From Pegea sp. RAD2-039 (lineage: Eukaryota > Chordata > Thaliacea > Salpida > Salpidae): 64,000 nt of DNA. Location: assembly GCA_034620365.1 (NCBI GenBank), contig JAQGEQ010000084.1, positions 124,001 to 188,000 of the forward strand. Reading direction: 5' to 3'. The notes under the pieces are model-generated. The model was not told the DNA's origin. It saw only the letters and a program-made list of their open reading frames with translations, and ran no database searches. Positions 1 through 15,931 of the stretch are shown here, in pieces (the first letter of the stretch is position 1; every line of letters begins with the position of its first letter). The position numbers were made by a program, and so were the translations under genes.

Positions 1-424
1 TAAAATCATTTACTGATTAATAAGTTCTTCGTTTGCGTATACTTTTTGTATAAGGTCAAATTTAACAATTTAATATCCAATTTTACTCAATATTTCAATT
101 GTTGCTTTATATAAAACTTATAGAATCGTGTTTTTATCTTATGTTAAACAATCCAATTCTTTTTTGTAATATACTTTAAATACTTAATTATGCTTAATAA
201 TGACTAAGGCTGGTACAATTAATCCCTGTTAATAATTTTTTTAAAGCAGACAAGGTCAATAAACAAATATTGACATTTAAACATTTATATTAAGCAATGA
301 CCTTACAGTTAAGTTACAAGTGTTTCGACTGTACACCTTCACTAACATACAAGTTTTGTTTTATTAGTTAACTTTTGTTTTATAGCAGTTACTTTAGTTG
401 TTTGTAGCTTTTAGTACACTTACA
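1..424. other. AT-rich upstream region of FABP
   Basis: No coding sequence or RNA gene seen. The stretch just before the FABP start codon at 425 must hold its 5' UTR and promoter, but no convincing TATA box stands out from the AT-rich background. Confidence 0.5.
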
Positions 425-1041
425 ATGGAGAAGTTTGCCGGTACCTGGAAGATTGAAAGCTCAGAAAATTTTGATGAGTATATGGAGGCTGTTGGTGAGT
501 TTATTGAACTGATAAAGAGTAGATAAGAGCTTGTTCTATGATAGGTGTCAGCTTTGCTTTGCGCAAGATTGGAAAGCTGGCAAAACCTGAGTTGACTATC
601 ACTGTAAATGGAAACAACATCAAGATGAAAAGCGTTTCGACTTTCCGAACATTCGAAGCTGAAGCAAACGTCGGCGAAGAGTTTGACGAAACCACTCCTG
701 ACGGTCGGAAAGTTAAGGTAGAAGCTCAGATAGCTTTAAATACTGTTTTGTATGATCTCTAAAACTGATATACTCTAAAACAAAGAACTTCTCCGAATAC
801 AATCTTTAAATAGACTCAATTGCATCTTCTAAAACAGGCCTTGTACAAAATGGAAGGCGACAAATTAGTTCAAACTCAAAAATGGGATGGAAAAGAAACT
901 ACAGTTGTCCGTTACGTGGATTCTAATGGAAGTTTAATTATGGTTAGTTTTTAAAATGTTTTTAATAAAAATTTAAATCATTTTTGATTACAGGAGCTTT
1001 CTATGGGATCTGTTAAGGCTAAAAGAGTATACAAGAAATAA
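425..1041 (+). CDS. FABP: Fatty acid-binding protein (intracellular lipid-binding protein family)
   Basis: A 131-aa cytosolic lipid carrier of the FABP/CRABP family (usual length 127-135), expected to hold a fatty acid in a 10-strand beta-barrel. Exons 425-494, 545-717, 838-942 and 994-1041, all gt-ag and phase-consistent. The N-terminus has the family signature (FAGTWK then ENFDEYM), the middle has EEFDETTPDGRKVK, and the end has RVYKK, whose Arg and Tyr are the usual carboxylate-binding pair. The three introns fall at the same places as in the classic four-exon vertebrate FABP genes: after about residue 24, after the DGRKVK strand, and near residue 116. A poly(A) signal AATAAA lies at 1098-1103. 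The subtype (heart, brain, etc.) cannot be told from sequence alone. Confidence 0.96.
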
Positions 1042-1901
1042 TCAATTTGTTATTCTTATCTAAATCTGCTTTGTTCAACTTTTGTTCAAATCTATACAAT
1101 AAAATATATTTTTGTGAAAATTCAAAATTTATATTTATCTAATCGTTTAGTGTTTAAGATTACCGCTAGATGTCATTAGTTAGCAAAGTATTTCGAGCAA
1201 AGCATCAGTCATTTAAAGAGCTTGTTTAAAGAGTAGTGTCTTAGCCAAAAGCTTTTACTAACATCTATGGACTTTGAAAGAGTTCTAAATCAAACTACTT
1301 AAACATAATTACTACATATAATTCAACATTGAAAGTAAACTATTATTCATCAACAATATAGTATTGAAATAACCTGATGCAAAACTAACTTTAATAAGAT
1401 AAAGAAATTGAAAAAATCACACTTGACTTTCTAGTGTTAGTAATGAATAATAGGTTGTTGTTTTTCTATAAATAAATTTTCAATAATCTAACCAAGAAAT
1501 GATTTGTTGTTAAAAGTGCTATATATTTGCTACTTAAATTGAAATGCGTCATATTTAACTACTTGTGTTGACTTAAATTTAGTATTATATAAACCAGTAT
1601 TAAATCAGTATTTTGTACAAGCTGTTTGTATGAAATAATTTTGTAAACTAACTTCTTTTTTTAAAATTATTTTTACTATTTTTAGCTAGATACTTCTTTG
1701 TTTGATAGTCTCTTACTGTTAGATAAATTTGTTGCTTTTGAAAAGGTTAAAAGAGTAATCAATTAATTAAGTAATGAAATAACATTTCAAATGAAGCAAG
1801 TTACTTTTTGAATACTTGAACGAGTTTTAGTTAGCTTGAATATATAACATTTTAGTGAGTAATCTGCTAAGGTGGCAGCTTAGTCGAAAAGTCAATTGTC
1901 A
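1042..1901. other. FABP 3' flank, no gene seen
   Basis: Holds the FABP 3' UTR with AATAAA at 1098-1103. Beyond that it is AT-rich sequence with no supported coding or RNA feature. Confidence 0.5.
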
Positions 1902-2275
1902 TTTTCCTTAGTGTAGCGGTTATTACGCTCACCTGACACGCAGAAGGTCTCGGGTCCGAGCCCAGGTGGACACATATTTGCGACAAAGAAAAGTTCGTAA
2001 AAAAACTCGGGTAGAAGGGCCTTGTGAGTCTGATAAAATGAGAACATTTCTAGGAGACGCAAAACTCTGAATTCAACGCCGAAGTTGGATCCTTGTAGGC
2101 AGCTCGTCGTTGTACTCAGTATCGTTCTGGCAGCTCCTGCGATACCAGCTGCATCAGTCATTCTGTTCCGCTATATACCTTGTTGGAGTGAAGAGTGGAA
2201 TCCTGCTGCATGGTCGACAGCTGGATCTTTATAATTACTTCCCTAGTATATATATGTATAGCCGAAGCAGGCCAT
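1902..2275 (+). mobile_element. tRNA-Val-derived SINE, most complete copy
   Basis: The 5' part (1902-1972) is a decayed tRNA-Val. It has A box TAGTGTAGCGG at 1909-1919, an anticodon-loop-like CTGACAC (GAC anticodon) and B box GGTCCGAGCCC at 1953-1963. The anticodon stem no longer pairs well, so it is not a working tRNA. The tRNA-unrelated body (about 2020-2215) recurs at 31692-31972, and in reverse at 61087-61410 and 62795-62897. The 3' end carries GAAGCAGGCC at 2264-2273, also found at the 3' ends of the local RTE-like LINEs. No SINE family name is claimed. Confidence 0.85.
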
Positions 2276-4304
2276 TTCTTTTTCTCGTCTATTAAAAGCG
2301 CTTGATTAATAGATCTCTGGTCAAATTTGGGGCTAATTCTGTTCTTCGTCCGCAGTTGTAAAATATTGGTCGTGAAGAATTGTCATAAAAATATTTTTTT
2401 AGTTTATATTTAAAGTACGCTGTTGATTTTCACGGCAGTTCTCAACAAACGTTTTAGTCAATTTAAGTTAATTTATAATCTTTATCTATCTTCTTTTCTC
2501 ACTTATCTAATCTAGTTTTTATCGATAACCTTTTTATAATCTCGCGTCTTATAATTTCACATATGGCATTTTCACAAATGACTATTTAGTTTACTAAATT
2601 AGAGAATTACTTTTATCTTAAAATTTTTTAAATAATTTCCTTTTTAAAGTCAGTTTATATTTCAAAATCGTTAAAAAGCTTTTAATTTATTTGTTAGTTT
2701 AAAATAGATTATCTAAAATTTATTGTTAATTATTTTTTAATGATCATCTTATATTACTTTTTTTATATATATATCTTTTAAACCAAACTTTATTTTGTAC
2801 TTTATTTTAGCAATAAATTTAAATGTTGTAAACAACTCTGTTTACAAACTAGCTAAGTCACCAAGATGCAGTTAAGTAGCTAAGTATTATGTTACAATTA
2901 TTTCCTGGTTCTGCCAATTCAACAGATTATTAAAAAGATTGTTTGACGAATTACAATAACTTTCTTTTGAATCCATTTATCCAACCAATAACTAATTATT
3001 ATTTGCACAATTATTACTAAACGATATGTCAACTTATTTAGCTAGGCTGGTTTTGTTTCCGCTTTCTTATTGCGTCATCATAATTGCTAAGAGGCTAGCA
3101 CTGTTGCTTAGTTTAACATTTAGTCTTTTTACGTTACAATATGACGATGTTAATTCATTTGTAATTTATTTGTTTGAATTAGTTTTTTCTTTGAATATTT
3201 TTGGTATATCTGTTACTTGCTTGATTAGTTAAAATATTTGTAGCTTTAATGGAGAGTTGAAAATAAAACTTTAAAATTATTTTTTATATTTATTTACTTT
3301 AATTACTTTTCTAATAAAAAATATTTATTATCACTTATTTATTTTAAACTTTTATACAAACTTTATGAATAAATTATGAAACAAAACCAGTTATTTTAAA
3401 AGTTAAAAATTTTTGTTTATTTAATAATTAAAATAAACGTTGCTGTAAAACAGATTCAATTCGTTGATATTTCTAAATTATTATCTTTTTTTTTATATTG
3501 TATTAAGAAAGTCGGTTTATTTGTTTCTCAGAAATTAGAGAAACTGCTTGTCACCTCCTAGAGGTAACTTGAACTTACATGTTTTCGTAGATAAAGTGTT
3601 TATAGAGCGCGCGACAAACATTTTTGAAATTATAATTATTATGATATAACTCATTTTAGATATTTTTATTTATTATAAAGGAGGTAACTTTCGAATATTT
3701 TATACATTTTTTTTATATCTAGAGAAATTTAAATCTAATATCATTAGATTAATATTCTTTAAATCAAGAAAAACTTTCATTTAAACTCCCAAAAATGAAT
3801 AGACATCTAATTAGCTAAATATTTTCTCATATTTTGCTTACAAACAATAATGAAATGCTGAAGTGATGATAAATCACACTTTGACCTTAATTATCGATGA
3901 ATAAACCTTTAAGATAGACTAAGTACATTTTTTAAATAGTTTTATGTCAGACTTAAATATATGACTTTTAAAGTACACTTTTTGTTTCGAATTTATTTTC
4001 AAAACAAGCAAGCACAGGAGCAGCGTCATGTCATTTATTTCGATATTACATTACTGCTTATCTGTTTTTCTTCAGATGTGTCTTTTGTTTTTATTGTAAT
4101 TTGTCTTTTTTGTAATTATTCTATTTTTAAAATATTTTAAAGTGAAATTTATTCAAACAAAACTTATTTGTGAACTTTATGCGCACATTTATAAGAATTC
4201 TCTAAAACTGTTTTTATACATTTTTAGAATTATTTTTTGAGGTTTTAATTTTTTTTTTAGTTATTGTTTTTATGCAGGTTTTTATAACCATCACATTTAT
4301 AGAA
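2276..4304. other. AT-rich intergenic region
   Basis: Short random open frames only (for example 3026-3232, low complexity and hydrophobic). No supported gene, RNA or repeat seen between the SINE and the receptor gene. Confidence 0.5.
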
Positions 4305-7300
4305 ATGAGTTTAGGTAGTTTATTTTCTCTTTTGATTCTCTGTATAGTAGCAGTAGAAGGGTTTCAAACAGGTAAAATGTATTTCCTCATTTATATCTTT
4401 ACAATAATTGCTTTTTTGAACAGTTATTTAAGTATTAATTAGTTTTAAAATTTGTGACAAAGTTTTATTTTTATTTTAATTAAACCTTTTTCAGACTTTC
4501 GAAAAGATATTTTGAATGAAGTCGATAAAAATCTGATTAATTTGAAAGACGATAAGGATTATGTGCTGTGGACAGTTACTAAAATTTCCTATATGTTTGT
4601 ATGATTTTGTTATACTTATCAGGAAGTAGTGAAAGCTGCTGCTTCATTTGAAATTTCACATTTTTACAGCCATCAGCATTTCATCTTGAAATTGCTTTAT
4701 TGGAGTCGGGCGATTTTACAGAATCAACAAAAATCCCCACCAATTTGGCGGTTGAGTTTTTTTCTTTAGCTGTAAACAGACACAGCAGGCTTGTATACTA
4801 TACAAGTTATAACAGAGGAGTTATTGGAATAATTGACTTCAATGTTAGTCTATTTTAAAACACCCTAGATAGAATAATAGTTGACAAGTTGCGCGCTAAA
4901 CAAATTTATTAAACTAAGTTTTGTAAACTAACCTCGGTTTAGCCACGTGACAAAAACTTGATCTAAGCAGTGCTTCCGGTGCTGAATACTTGAAGCTAAA
5001 ATAGAAAATAGTAAACTACTTCCTTACTTTTAACGACTATAATCGAAAATATATCTCAATGTTTTTCTTTTAAATAGTATTTGTAACTGGCAGGCACCAA
5101 TCAGTAATCTGACAACAAATTCGACACGTGGCTTCAGTGTGGCAATTGATGATATTTCTGTTGACTTTATAACTGGGAATGTTTACTTTATTGACACAAA
5201 TTTGCAAAAATTATTTGTTGCTAACTCAAATCTCACAAAACATCTACCGATTGTCGATATAAAGGGCCGCATGCCCGCAAAGCTGGCTGTAAATCCTTTT
5301 AACAGGTTTGTAGTCCTTAAATAATAATTATGGATTTAATTAAAAGATAATTTGAATAAAATTCTATGATTTATTCCACGGTTAAAATTGAAATTAGTTT
5401 ATAAAAAACAATTTTGTTTTTCTTACTCATTGATTTGTTACAAAGTATCTAATTTGTAGAAAGATTTATTGGTCTGAGGTCCTTGATGGACGAACAGATC
5501 TTAGATCTTGTAGCTTTGATGGAAATGATGAAAGACTACTGATGTCTTTACAAGATGTTCGGACTATTGGTGGATTCAGTTTGGATTTTCATGAAAAAAG
5601 GTTTAAAATAAATTGATTGGAAATAATTTTGGTTCGGAGTTTTGTTGGGTTGTTTGTTTTCAGTTTGTTTTTATTGCTTTTAAAGACTTTATTGGACAGA
5701 GAATAAATTAAAAGATGGTAAAGCGTCAACTGGTTTCCGTTGGATGACATTAGACACCGGAAAAGTATCAAATTTACATAAAATTGAAAGTGAAGAGCTT
5801 TACGGGATTGCATCACTTAAGGTTTTTATCAGAATACTTAAAATTTTTGAAAGATTATTCTGTAATTTATACTATTCGGTCCATAATCACTCATGCATGA
5901 CTTGTGCTTAATTTTTAAAAATCTTATAGACAAAGCTCATGACATTTTTAACATTTTTACTAGAATGAAATTATAGTACTAGACGCCGCAAGGGAGTTTA
6001 TCTTGGTGTTTAATAAAGCTAATTTGAAGTCTGATGCTATAGAATACAAAATCACAGTTGGCAAAATTTTCTCTACGATTCCTACATCTTTAATAACATT
6101 TAGTTTATATTCCCAGCCTTTAAATGTATCAGAAGCGAGTGAGTCAGATTTTATTTTATTATTTAATTAATTTAATTTTTCTTTTTTGGTATCTTTTTAA
6201 TGTTTTTACATTATGAACAGACCCATGTGCTAATCACAATTGTTCAGTTTTGTGTATTCCAACTTCTAACAGGACTTATACTTGTAAATGTGATTTTGGT
6301 TTGAGACTGTTAGATGATGGAATAACTTGTGCATCAGATATTGTTTATGAAGACTTTATACTTGTTGTTGATAGTGTACATGAAAAAGTGCTACAGGTAA
6401 GATGTTTCAGGATATTTACAGATCAGCTGATGTTATTTTCTTTGAGTTGTGATTTAAGACTAATATTTTTTCAGGCACCCTTAAATAGCAATTCATCTGG
6501 AAACGCTTTAAACATTAATGTTGGAAATATTAACGCAATTGCTTACGATTTAGAAAGTAGAAAAATTTATTGGTCAAATACTAGAAAAGAATTGATCCAA
6601 AGTTGTTATTTAAATGGAAGCGAAATAAGAACTGTTATCACAGGTGTAAAAGGTATATAATCCTCTCCCATGCATCCCACAGACACAAACAAGTATTCTG
6701 CTCAGCATCTTATCTAGCTATTGACCAAACTTCTAGAAATTTATACTTCGTTGATGATAAGAGTTCTGCCATTGAAGTGATTTCATTGGATATGATTTAT
6801 GAATCAAGAGGAAAACTACTTATGTTTGAAAACTCAGTTAGCATCCGTAGCTTGTTAGTTTCATCAAAAACAAGGTGCTCCCCATTTTCTTTATCAAACA
6901 AGTTTTAGTTGATTGTCTCTCCAGTAAAGTTTATTGGACTGACATCGGTTTTAGAGACTCAAGAACTGATTACAACTCAACTATCGAATCGATGAATTTA
7001 GATGGAACGAATCGAACTGTTTTGTTGTACACTGAAATAATTGGACATTCTCTTTATCTAGATGAAAAAGGTGGAAATTGTGGTGAAAAAAGTGACTGAT
7101 TTAAATAATTGGTGTTACAGAGCAACGCCTGTATTGGATTGGAAGTAACTCGCATAGTTTAAACTTTATAAATTTACAAACAGGTCATCATGACTTCTAC
7201 CATCTTCTACCCTCTCTTTACTGGGTAAAGATCGCGAAATATTCAACAAATTTCATCAAAATTTGATTTTCAGATAAACCATCTTGCTAATATTTCAATC

Positions 7301-8793
7301 GACGAATTTCTTGTAAGTTCTTTCTCTTCATCTTCTCATTTTTGATTCAATGACTTCATCAGTTTCGAGGCATCTATACTTTTGATGGTGGCATCAACTT
7401 GTTCTTTAATGATGATTGTTTCTTCTTGAACACTCTTTCTTCGAACAACCTCTATAAAATTCCAATGGAGAGAATAAGGCAAAACAAGACGTTCGATTCT
7501 GGCTTCAATCTCACATCTGGCCCAAAAGTCCTGCACTCGATGACATCGGCTATACTGGTTCATGGACAAGTGGACGTAGCAAGTGGGCATCTTTCATCTT
7601 TATCACCTGTCATGATCTCAGATGTTTACAGAGCGAACAGGATGCTTCGAAAATCGCGGAAATTGTTCTCAAATTTGTCTTCCAAAAGCTGACAGTGATG
7701 ATGTTGGATGCTTTTGTGATACTTCTACTGAAATGGTCAATGAAACCTGCATCCAAAAGACGAATAGTCAGTAGCTGCTGATGACGTCACTTCCCTTCAT
7801 TTGCATACTTCCAGAACAAACCAGTCTTCCGTATTTTGTGGACTGCGAAACTCAGGTTTTTGTAAAATCTAAAAGATGTTACGAAAGCGTCAACTTCACC
7901 ATCAAAAAACCAACCGCTCTCGACTCAAAAGGTCGATCGCTGCATGTCAAAGCGCAGGTGTGATGTTACGTGACGACTTCGAGCTTGATCGCGAGCATTT
8001 ATTCGTTACAGCGAAGCTTAAACTCAAAAGTTCAACATTTTGGATATTCGATGTATGAGTTTATTGCCATGGACGACGAACAAAACATTGCAACGTGTCT
8101 GACAGTGGTCGATATTGTGGGTCAGTATCTTCTTGGTTGTCTTATGTGTTCCTTAACCACATCTGAGTTACAGTCGGTCACTGTATGCCCCCCGTTATGA
8201 AGTTTGCATCAACTCTGTCCCGACCTTCATGTGGACTGATGTCAGGTTCCGTCATCACCTACTCATGTTTACATCAGCATCTCATCTTCAATGTACCTCT
8301 TCATTTTCTGATCAACTTCTATTGATCACATCTTGTTCTGTAGGTGACGTGTAGTCCAAGGGGCGAGTGGGTAGCAGATGAAGGGTTTTATTGTACCTCG
8401 AAGCAATCTGAAGGTTCCTCATCTTCTCATCTTCTCATATCTTCATCTTTCATATTTGTTGTACAGAAATCATCACTGAATCATACGATGGTAGAAAGAT
8501 TGAAGTTACAGCTGGTAAAAAAACTGGAAGAAGATCAAATATCCCCGTCATTATCATCGCTGTCATCTTTTTATTTCTCGTCTTCGCTATTCTAATTTAC
8601 AAGTGAGTAATTTATCGCCACTAGGTGGTGCTGAGTGTTGCTTTGCAGAAATCGTCGTCGCTTGCGCAATCATTTTTCGACGATTAGATATCGCCATGGT
8701 GAAGATTTGGTTTACCTGACCAAAGTTGACGAGCCTGAAGAAGCAACAGACTGTGAAATGCAGACACTGTCACTGAACAAAAATGTCTGTTAA
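4305..8793 (+). CDS. Single-pass membrane protein: two YWTD beta-propellers, EGF, HYR, Sushi, TM
   Basis: A 962-aa type I membrane protein from 21 exons: 4305-4371, 4495-4598, 4670-4843, 5094-5305, 5460-5600, 5686-5821, 5964-6138, 6221-6396, 6475-6652, 6718-6874, 6925-7070, 7121-7224, 7274-7312, 7363-7575, 7622-7766, 7815-7957, 8012-8120, 8174-8292, 8344-8413, 8467-8602, 8649-8793. Phases agree at every junction. Order: signal peptide (1-20); LDLR-class-B propeller (about 40-335, blades with VYFID, IYWSE, LYWTE); EGF (338-372, CKCDFGLRLLDDGITC); second propeller (375-674, IYWSN, LYFVD, VYWTD, LYWIG); EGF (680-719); HYR (726-806, ending EFIAMDDEQNIATCLTVVD); Sushi/CCP (810-862); TM (about 895-914); a 48-aa basic-then-acidic tail. 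YWTD+EGF pairs are typical of LRP receptors, but LDLa repeats are missing and HYR+Sushi are added. The ligand is unknown; the ortholog was not recognised. Confidence 0.88.
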
Positions 8794-9338
8794 GCTTTAA
8801 AACGCTTTTTCGCATAAGAGCTCTTTAAATCTTGCTGCTAGTCATGTGGTTTTATTTTTATATTTTATCGATACTTTCTCCTCTTTTGTAAGCTTCACTA
8901 GATGATAAAGTGACTGAGCCTAATCTTAAATTTATTTTTCTTGTTTCGACAATTTTTCATTGACACAAATCATTTGGAATTATTTGATTTTCTTTATTGC
9001 CAATCAAACAGATTTAACTTCTTTAAGCAAACTATTCTTTGTAAAAATACTTAAATTTAAATATAACGTAAGATGTGTTACATGAAGAATATTCGAGATA
9101 AAACCAAGTGGAAAATGTACAAAGCACTTCGATAATTAAATTTGTACTTATAAATAATTAATATTTCAGATATTATGTGTTAAATGAAAAGAAATTATCT
9201 AAGAAATAAAACTGGACAGTATTTTATAAGAACATTTTTTACAAAAACGAATTTATTGCAATAAATTTTAAAGTAGAAAATGGTTGTGATACAAGTTGAT
9301 AGATTGAATGTAAATACAAAGAAAAAGTTTTGTTCCGT
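8794..9338. other. Shared 3' region of two convergent genes
   Basis: The receptor gene (+) ends at 8793 and Na+/K+-ATPase (-) ends at 9339. The first plus-strand AATAAA is at 9205-9210 and a minus-strand signal (TTTATT on plus) lies at 9252-9257, so the 3' UTRs end within about 50 nt of each other. Confidence 0.55.
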
Positions 9339-13563
<4,225 letters not shown>

Positions 13564-15114
13564 TTTCTTTCTTATTTGTAGTTTCTGTAGAAAATAAATC
13601 TCATTAAACTTTGAAAGCCAAAACTTTGAAACCATAAAATTGTTTTGACTCAAGACTTCTTTCTCTGAGATACGAGTAAAAAAACTGAATTTTTTTGACC
13701 TGAATTTAATTTTTTAAATCGAAAATACAAAAGTGAATAATAAAGCTTGATATGAATGAGTAATCGTGTAGCTGGTTTAATTTTAATTACTTTTTATGCT
13801 TTCAAGACACTTTAAGACAATTTAAATACAAGTTTTGCGGATTTGACGTAATTATTTGTACAATCTGCAGCAAAATCTAATTCTAAAGTTTTATTTTTTT
13901 AAAGAAAATAAAACCTTTTTGAGAACTTTACTAATTTGAGCTTTTAATAGAATAAAGGAAACCTTATTGTTAGCTTTTATAAACTGTCAACTTGATAAAC
14001 CATCCCTATCATTTAATGACATAGCAAATAAAACTAACAAATAAATCATTTCTGAAATTCTAAGTATGCGTCATTCTTAATGAAGCCAATTTTGCTGATT
14101 GTTCAATTATATAGACAAAGAAAAAAACTGTTAAAGCTTTGTAAGCTTAGAGCTCACGTTGATTTCTTAGATCAATCATCTTAACTAAAATTTAATATCA
14201 ATTGTTTTTATTGATTTTTTTGCAGCCTATTTTCTACAACCAAACGCTTTTTATTATATATTTTCTTCTTGAGCCATAACAATGTTTTCTAAATTTATTT
14301 GTTAAGACTTAATCCATTTTAACTAAAGTATCTTTAAAAACATTATACAAAATGGTCCACTAATAATTCAGTTTTAAATATTATCTTTATTCTAAAGTTG
14401 AACTATTTAAGAAAAAGAACTGTTCAATTGTAAACTAAAATAATCTCATTTCCGCTAATACCTTATATCCGTCATTATGATGGTACTAAGTCTGAATATT
14501 TCTATAAATAATTATTTAGATCTAGCTTGACAACCATAAATGTATCTTAACGATTGTTAGTCAAAATATACATCATGATAATGATAACTTGCTAAAAAAC
14601 GTAACATCCGTTTTAAAATTAAGCAAAAGCTATTCAGGAGAAACGACACATGCATTTGGTGGCTTTAAAAAATTGCATAATTAGCTATTTTTGTTCAATT
14701 TAAATAAGGAATAATGTGACTAGAATTTTTATGCTCTTCAAAAAACCTAATGACTTTCACTGAATTACTTTCATTGTTCATGATTTTTGAAGAATTGATG
14801 CGTTGTGCAAAAATTAAAGAACAAAAACGCTAGGATAATTTCTTTCAATCTTTCGTCAGCTTAAACCTCTTAATGTTTTATATTTATTTTCAATTTTATA
14901 ACTTAGTTGCGTTATTTATAAAAATCACAAAGAATATTTCTAAACAGCTTCTACAACTTAATCTCTCTAAAATTGGTAGTAAAACTTGTATGTAAATAAG
15001 TTTTTCTGAAAGTGGTTCTAGTTATTTTTTCTTATACCCAAAAAGCCCTTCTTAAAATTCTCTTGATCAAGTCACAACAATCTTTTTCAATTTATTTTTT
15101 GGATTAGTATTTTT
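13564..15114. other. AT-rich intergenic region upstream of Na+/K+-ATPase
   Basis: Expected to hold the ATPase promoter and 5' UTR. No coding, RNA or repeat feature could be supported here. Confidence 0.45.
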
Positions 15115-15171
15115 TTATTCAATGCGTGGCTGCAAGTTACAAATTCAGCACCTCTAATAGCAAACTTGGCG
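15115..15171 (+). repeat. Short dispersed repeat, copy A
   Basis: A roughly 52-bp unit starting TTATTCAATGCGTGGCTGCA. It matches 37461-37514 on the same strand and 19796-19844 on the opposite strand, with scattered differences. It is not part of any gene, and each copy lies in AT-rich intergenic DNA. Confidence 0.7.
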
Positions 15172-15931
15172 AACTATAAGAATAGCAAAGAATCAAGCAA
15201 AATTTAATCAAGCAAAAATACTTGACCACAATACAGTGCGCAAACCTTCCAACTTTATACCGTCCCATATCACAAGCCTCCTAGCAGCTGGACTACAGGA
15301 GCACGCCACAACATCAGACAGATTATTAAACCCTTAACTTGTGAAACCCTAAAGGCTTTTTCTTTTCTATTTCACTGTATCTTACTCGATTAGTTCATCT
15401 CACTGCGTTTTAAATAGTAGTTGCCCATTTAAGTAATTGAAAAATCGAAATATCTTCTCGCCTATCAAACCTACTTCGTTGTAGTTAAAAATAAAAAACA
15501 ATCGTTGAAACACTCTACTGTAAATAACATTCGCAACAAATACTTGTGAAAGAGTTATATAAACTGTAAATATGTAAATATCATTAGATAAATCGGTTCA
15601 AGTTGTCGCAGTTTTTATGAAGTATTAAACTCTTACTTTAAAAAATAGTTTTTATTGTTTTGTGTTCTTTACCAGCGTGAAATTTGATACTTTTTAGCAG
15701 GAAAGTTTGAATATTAGAGATGAATATTTTCACTTATAAGGCTGTCAATCTGAAAACTCCTCGGCCAACAACATTTAATCGTCGATTAGTCGAAATATAT
15801 ATTTTACAGGCAAACATTGCGGTCTTAGACAAATGATTAAGGGTGCTTAGAAGTCGAGCAGTTTTGCCAGTAAGTCACTTGTATTAAGGAGTTTCTCTAC
15901 TTCCCTTTCTGGTTTTATAAATATGAGAATA

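Noticed and set aside
1902..1974. Functional tRNA-Val gene
   Set aside because: A and B boxes are present, but the anticodon stem does not pair and the sequence runs straight into the SINE body.
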